64,000 nucleotides of DNA, taken from positions 17,986,592 to 18,050,591 of the forward strand of contig JAMKCF010000007.1 in assembly GCA_023634235.1 (NCBI GenBank), given 5' to 3'. The translations under genes were made by a program, and so were the position numbers. The notes below the pieces were generated by a model that saw only the letters and a list, made by a program, of their open reading frames with translations, was not told the DNA's origin and did not search any database. How positions within the stretch are numbered: position 1 is the stretch's first letter; each line of letters begins with the position of its first letter. Below are positions 59,892-64,000 of the stretch, one piece after another. Source of the stretch: Pisaster brevispinus (lineage: Eukaryota; Echinodermata; Asteroidea; Forcipulatida; Asteriidae).

Positions 59892-60282
59892 TACACTCTC
59901 AAAAAAAGTGTAAAATGTTGCTGTGTAAAACTGCTGGCTAAAAATGTTGTGTAACTTTTGATCGATTTGGGGTAAAACAACAATTTTTGTTGTATACCTC
60001 ACTTGTGTAAAATAAAATATAAAATAATAAAATTCCTCCAACTTATGGGGGATTGTCAAATTGTCTACCCAAAGAAAGGGTAGTTGAAACAATACAACAT
60101 TTGTGCGCATTTGTTAGGTATCGGTTGCCCAACGCCTACGACTACAAGTACATCCAATGCTGGGTACTTTTTGTTATTTACCAAACTGCAAAAATGTGCC
60201 AAATAACTGGGTAAAAAAGGACCAACAAATGCAAAAAGGAATCTACCCAGTAAATAATTACCCAGTACTTTTAACAGTGTAC
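59892..60282. mobile_element. Possible MITE with short inverted ends
   Basis: The ends read TACACTCTCAAAAAAAGT and, inverted, TACACTGTTAAAAGTAC. The interior is a run of GTGTAAAA/GGGTAAAA-type phrases with no coding. End similarity is moderate, so this is tentative. Confidence 0.45.
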
Positions 60283-62119
60283 AGAAGTAGCCATCTGAAA
60301 ACCATAATATGGTTAATTTCATCCAGTAGTAGCTATTAACCCCAAGGCTAAGTACTAAACTGCTCTACAATTTCTACGGGAATTCCGTGACAGCTGATTG
60401 ATGGATTGTTTTGTGAACAAACAAAAAACCCGTTGGTAACAAGACAATTACCATGCCATTTGGCTATACGTGTAGATGGGGAACTTGGATTTGTATAGAT
60501 TTTTGAGAAGAAAAACATGGCGGGTACTGATTATTTGTTGATTAGTGTCCAATAGGCTTCAGCTTAGGGTTGTATGCTCCACAGGGAGTTGATTTAAAAT
60601 ATGAACAGAGATAACTATATTGCAAAACGCCATAATCTATTACCTTAACTATATCGCATCATTATGAGATTTTAATTTTACATAAAAATAAAAACATAAT
60701 ACCGCCAGTCTGTGATAAAGGACATCAGAAAACGGTAGTCATGTTTTACTGAAGGATTTATAATTAGGAGGGATTTTTTTTTCCAAATCAGGTTGATTTA
60801 AACTGGGGCAATCGAAATAAGCAGTGGTAATCTTTGAGGGTCCTAAAAAAATACTATATTATTTTGACCTTTTAAAAAAAAATTTTTTTCCGTGAAGGGT
60901 TATAAACGTGATTTAAATTCAATGCGGTTTTTGTGATATTACGTAACAATGCAAGATACCACTTTCCTTGGAAGTAACTGATACTTTGTTAAAGTGTTAC
61001 TAGAGCGGTTTTTTTTGTCGGTTCACTTTTCCACTAAAATGTAGAATGATACTTCATTATGTCACATTAAAAACAATAAAAAAACTGGTCCTTTAACGAC
61101 TTTTATTGACCCGTTTTTGTTTTCTGTTTGTTTTTGCACTCGCCACCGCTCCGAATCGCAAAAATACATCCGCCCCACGTAGGGTCTCTGTGCACAAAGC
61201 TTCCGCGAACAACTGCATGACGTCACAAAGTGGAAGACATTAAGAAGACAAATCTGAAGATTTCATTATTTTATTTTGAAAACTTTTTAAATGAAAATTT
61301 GGTAGTTGTGTATGGTGTTTGCGCGTACACACAACCAACGCTCAGATCTGCAAACTACGTAGGTGCGTGTAAAGAATTAACATAGAGGGCGCTGTGGTTA
61401 TGGTTATTTTCCCCACCGACATCCAGATCCCACCAAAGTCTTGAAATTGGACATTTGCTACTTGGAGGCATGACCAGACTATGTTGCAATATTAATATCA
61501 CTTGACTGATTGAAGATAACTATGCAAACTATGCGTGTGGCGAAACGAAGCTAAAGGTCAATGAAGCGGCGGCATAGCAAGGGGGCACCGTCGTACCCCC
61601 ACACAAATTTCAAGTCCCCCCCCCCCCCAGGTGCCCCACTTCCCCACAAAAAAATGCCGCAATAGTACTCACAAAAATAAAAAGAAAGAGAAAAGAGAGA
61701 GAAAAAAGGAAAATGCCTATATGTTTGTATAGAACGATCGCAATCGGATCGCTATCGGGGCCACAAAATGCCACAAAAGGATGGTGGACCAGCAGCGTCC
61801 TTCTTCCAGAAAAGCATGACCTCCCTGACAAAACCCATTCCCCCTCCCCCCCCCCCATTTGAAAGCAATTTCCCCCTTGTGCCCCCCAACACTCACCCCC
61901 CCCCCCCCATGGTCGATGTAACTTTACTTTATTTCATCATCCAAAATACCTTAAGTTGGAAGTCAACTACCCCAAGTCACAACAGAGCAATTTTTTTTCA
62001 CTGTTTCCATTTTATTGGGCTCTCAAATCTGTCAAATAGAGAATATTTTGTGGGCCTACAAAATAATAATGAGGCCGGCGCTCTGTTTTCTTCTTAACTA
62101 GCGGGGTGCACCCTTGGGG
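60283..62119. other. Intergenic, nothing recognised beyond simple sequence
   Basis: AT-rich with poly-C tracts at about 61618-61628, 61843-61856 and 61898-61908. A frame over the poly-C stretch (61768-62097) is low-complexity and unlikely to be a gene. Confidence 0.5.
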
Positions 62120-62570
62120 TGCACCATACTAAATGGACAAATATTCATGCGCCAAGCTCATTATCATAATTTGTGAACCCACAGTATATTTTTAATTAAA
62201 CGTTTTTGGGGTTGTGCAATTAATAGAATGTGTAATTATAAGAATCTAGCACAACCTGGGGGTTCTGTGTTTCAACTTTTTGGGAGACTTGATAAATTTA
62301 GGCGTTTAAGTTGGCCCTACTTTACTAGGCAAGTGGAGAAGTGCTTCACGAAAACTGGCAGCAAGTCGGTTTGGGAAAAAGTTCATTTTCGGGGGTGTTT
62401 TTTTCTGCGGTCGCTAGAAAAATTCCAAACGGCTGACCTGCAAAAAATTGAAAAGAATTCTGAAGTTTAGTTGTCCGAAAGTATGTCTGATTGGTTTTCA
62501 AGAGGCTGAGAGACTTACACGATTATTTGAGTATTTTTGAATATTTATCATTTAGCATTGGTTCCTATGG
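62120..62570 (+). repeat. Dispersed repeat C, copy 2 (inverted relative to copy 1)
   Basis: Reverse-complement partner of 16800-17245 over roughly 440 bp with indels. It ends near an AGCGCCCTCT motif at 62620, matching the AGAGGGCGCT at the border of copy 1. Confidence 0.85.
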
Positions 62571-63150
62571 GAGTTTATTTAGTGTGGTGCGCTCTGGTGG
62601 GATCCGGGGAACAAAATTACAAAGCGCCCTCTATGTTTATTCATTACAAACGTGTACAGTAAAGTAGCGTACCGTGTGCGGTTTACATAAAAAAAATGCA
62701 ATAAAACGTTTGGGGAACAATTAGTATTTCTTAGTGTTTCCACCTAAAACTCGGTATGTGTGAGTTTGTTAAAAATATTCCCTTGTTTCCCCTTCAATAC
62801 CGGCTGAAAACACAAAAAACAAGATGGCCTCAGGTTATGTCGGCCATTTTGAATTCCAAGAATACATTTTTTACTATCTCGTAACACATCACTACCACTT
62901 TTTTCTCCTTTTTCCGTCTTTTTTTTGAGGGGGTGCAAAACAAGTGGACACTGTGTCGAAAAAGACAAAATAAACTCACTAAATATCGACAAAGCTTTTA
63001 CCCAAGGTAAAACAAACAGTAACATCTACCCCCCCCCCCTATTAACAACTATTTTACAATGTGATTCTAAATGGGGGAAAACTCAGAAAAATTGGGGAAA
63101 CGTCAGAAAAATTTGCGGTGATCGGATGAGTGGCAGATTAGCCACTGGTC
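62571..63150. other. Non-coding between repeat C and the 39-bp array
   Basis: Contains a segment at about 62800-62840 (ACCGGCTGAAAACACAAAA) shared with about 33200, and poly-C/poly-T runs. No exon recognised. Confidence 0.5.
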
Positions 63151-63154
63151 CTGA

Positions 63155-64000
63155 AAGAGTTAATAAACCAACCCTCTCTACTCCCTGACCCGATAGAGTT
63201 CATAAACCGACCCTCTCTACTCTCTGACCCGATAGAGTTCATAAACCGACCCTCTCTACTCCCTGACCCGATAGAGTTCATAAACCGACTCTCTACTCCC
63301 TGACCCGATAGAGTTCATAAACCGACCCTCTCTACTCCCTGACCCGATAGAGTTCATAAACCGACCCTCTCTACTCCCTGACCCGATAGAGTTCATAAAC
63401 CAACTCTCTACTCCCTGACCCGATAGAGTTCATAAACCGACCCTCTCTACTCCCTGACCCGATAGAGTTCATAAACCGACCCTCTCTACTCCCTGACCCG
63501 ATAGAGTTCATAAACCGACCCTCTCTACTCCCTGACCCGATAGAGTTCATAAACCGACCCTCTCTACTCTCTGTCCCGATAGAGTTCATAAACCGACCCT
63601 CTCTACTCTCTGTCCCGATAGAGTTCATAAACCGACCCTCTCTACTCCCTGACCCGATAGAGTTCATAAACCGACCCTCTCTACTCTCTATCCCGATAGA
63701 GTTCATAAACCGACCCTCTCTACTCTCTGACCCGATAGAGTTCATAAACCGACCCTCTCTACTCTCTGTCCCGATAGAGTTCATAAACCGACCCTCTCTA
63801 CTCCCTGACCCGATAGAGTTCATAAACCGACCCTCTCTACTCTCTGTCCCGATAGAGTTCATAAACCGACCCTCTCTACTCTCTGTCCCGATAGAGTTCA
63901 TAAACCGACCCTCTCTACTCCCTGACCCGATAGAGTTCATAAACCGACCCTCTCTACTCTCTATCCCGATAGAGTTCATAAACCGACCCTCTCTACTCTC
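63155..64000. repeat. 39-bp tandem array, about 21 copies, continuing past the window
   Basis: Unit: GATAGAGTTCATAAACCGAC followed by CCTCTCTACTCCCTGACCC. Two units near 63285 and 63400 have lost 2 bases. Variation between copies is concentrated at two adjacent sites (CCCTGACCC, CTCTGTCCC, CTCTATCCC, CTCTGACCC). Because 39 is a multiple of 3, the minus strand keeps a 13-residue repeat (MNSIGSGSREGRF and variants) open from 63979 to 63371. No signal peptide, splice site or promoter is visible, so a protein-coding role is unproven. Confidence 0.95.

Noticed and set aside
61768..62097. Pro-rich plus-strand frame
   Set aside because: Produced by poly-C tracts; no homology or splice signals.
63155..64000. 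CRISPR array
   Set aside because: Units are contiguous with no unique spacers, and the DNA is clearly animal.

Overview
The window is animal nuclear DNA, not bacterial. Its genes are split by GT-AG introns (and two GC-AG introns) of hundreds to thousands of bases. Non-coding DNA is AT-rich and full of diverged interspersed repeats: an L2/CR1-like LINE, tRNA-derived SINEs, terminal-inverted-repeat elements, foldbacks and minisatellites. The protein family set and the style of the repeats suggest a marine invertebrate deuterostome, most likely an echinoderm; that assignment is inference, because no species-diagnostic sequence was searched.

Four genes can be read through their splice junctions with matching phases. 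(1) AMN1-like leucine-rich-repeat protein, minus strand, six coding exons, 16705 to 9027, 263 aa. (2) A macro-domain (ADP-ribose-binding) protein, minus strand, seven clear exons, 24963 to 20247, with an unresolved 3' end. (3) A BDH1-like short-chain dehydrogenase, plus strand, three coding exons, 28830 to 32406, 341 aa, with an N-terminal membrane anchor. (4) An NT5E/CD73-like GPI-anchored ecto-5'-nucleotidase, plus strand, eight coding exons, 41338 to 57867, 581 aa. Genes 2 and 3 are divergent, with about 3.9 kb between their start codons. Weaker gene pieces are a PIH1D1-like CS-domain exon (5665-5808, +), an open reading frame running off the left edge with a helix-turn-helix look (273-1, -), and two possible exons of an unknown gene (8418-about 7830, -).

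The rest is repeat-rich. The left 9 kb holds dispersed repeats, a foldback and G-rich GTTT minisatellites. AMN1 introns carry a Tc1/mariner-type element with an IR/DR end structure and a piggyBac-type element with TTAA target duplication. Intron 2 of the dehydrogenase is mostly a 1.25 kb 13-bp minisatellite that runs into the splice acceptor. Next come a 19-bp minisatellite (33.6-33.9 kb), SINEs with an inverted repeat (35.6-36.0 kb), and an AT-rich block with a perfect 106-bp duplication (37.3-39.5 kb). Intron 1 of the nucleotidase contains a broken L2-like LINE. The right end is a 39-bp tandem array with higher-order structure that continues past the window.

The four main genes look like an ordinary neighbourhood of unrelated housekeeping and metabolic genes. 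Adenosine generation (NT5E), ADP-ribose binding (macro domain) and NAD-linked oxidation (dehydrogenase) are all nucleotide-related, but nothing in the sequence shows they act together. No multi-gene undescribed system was found. The most noteworthy items are the membrane-anchored BDH1 relative, the altered phosphate loop of the macro protein, the two GC-AG introns, the transposon end structures and the 39-bp array.
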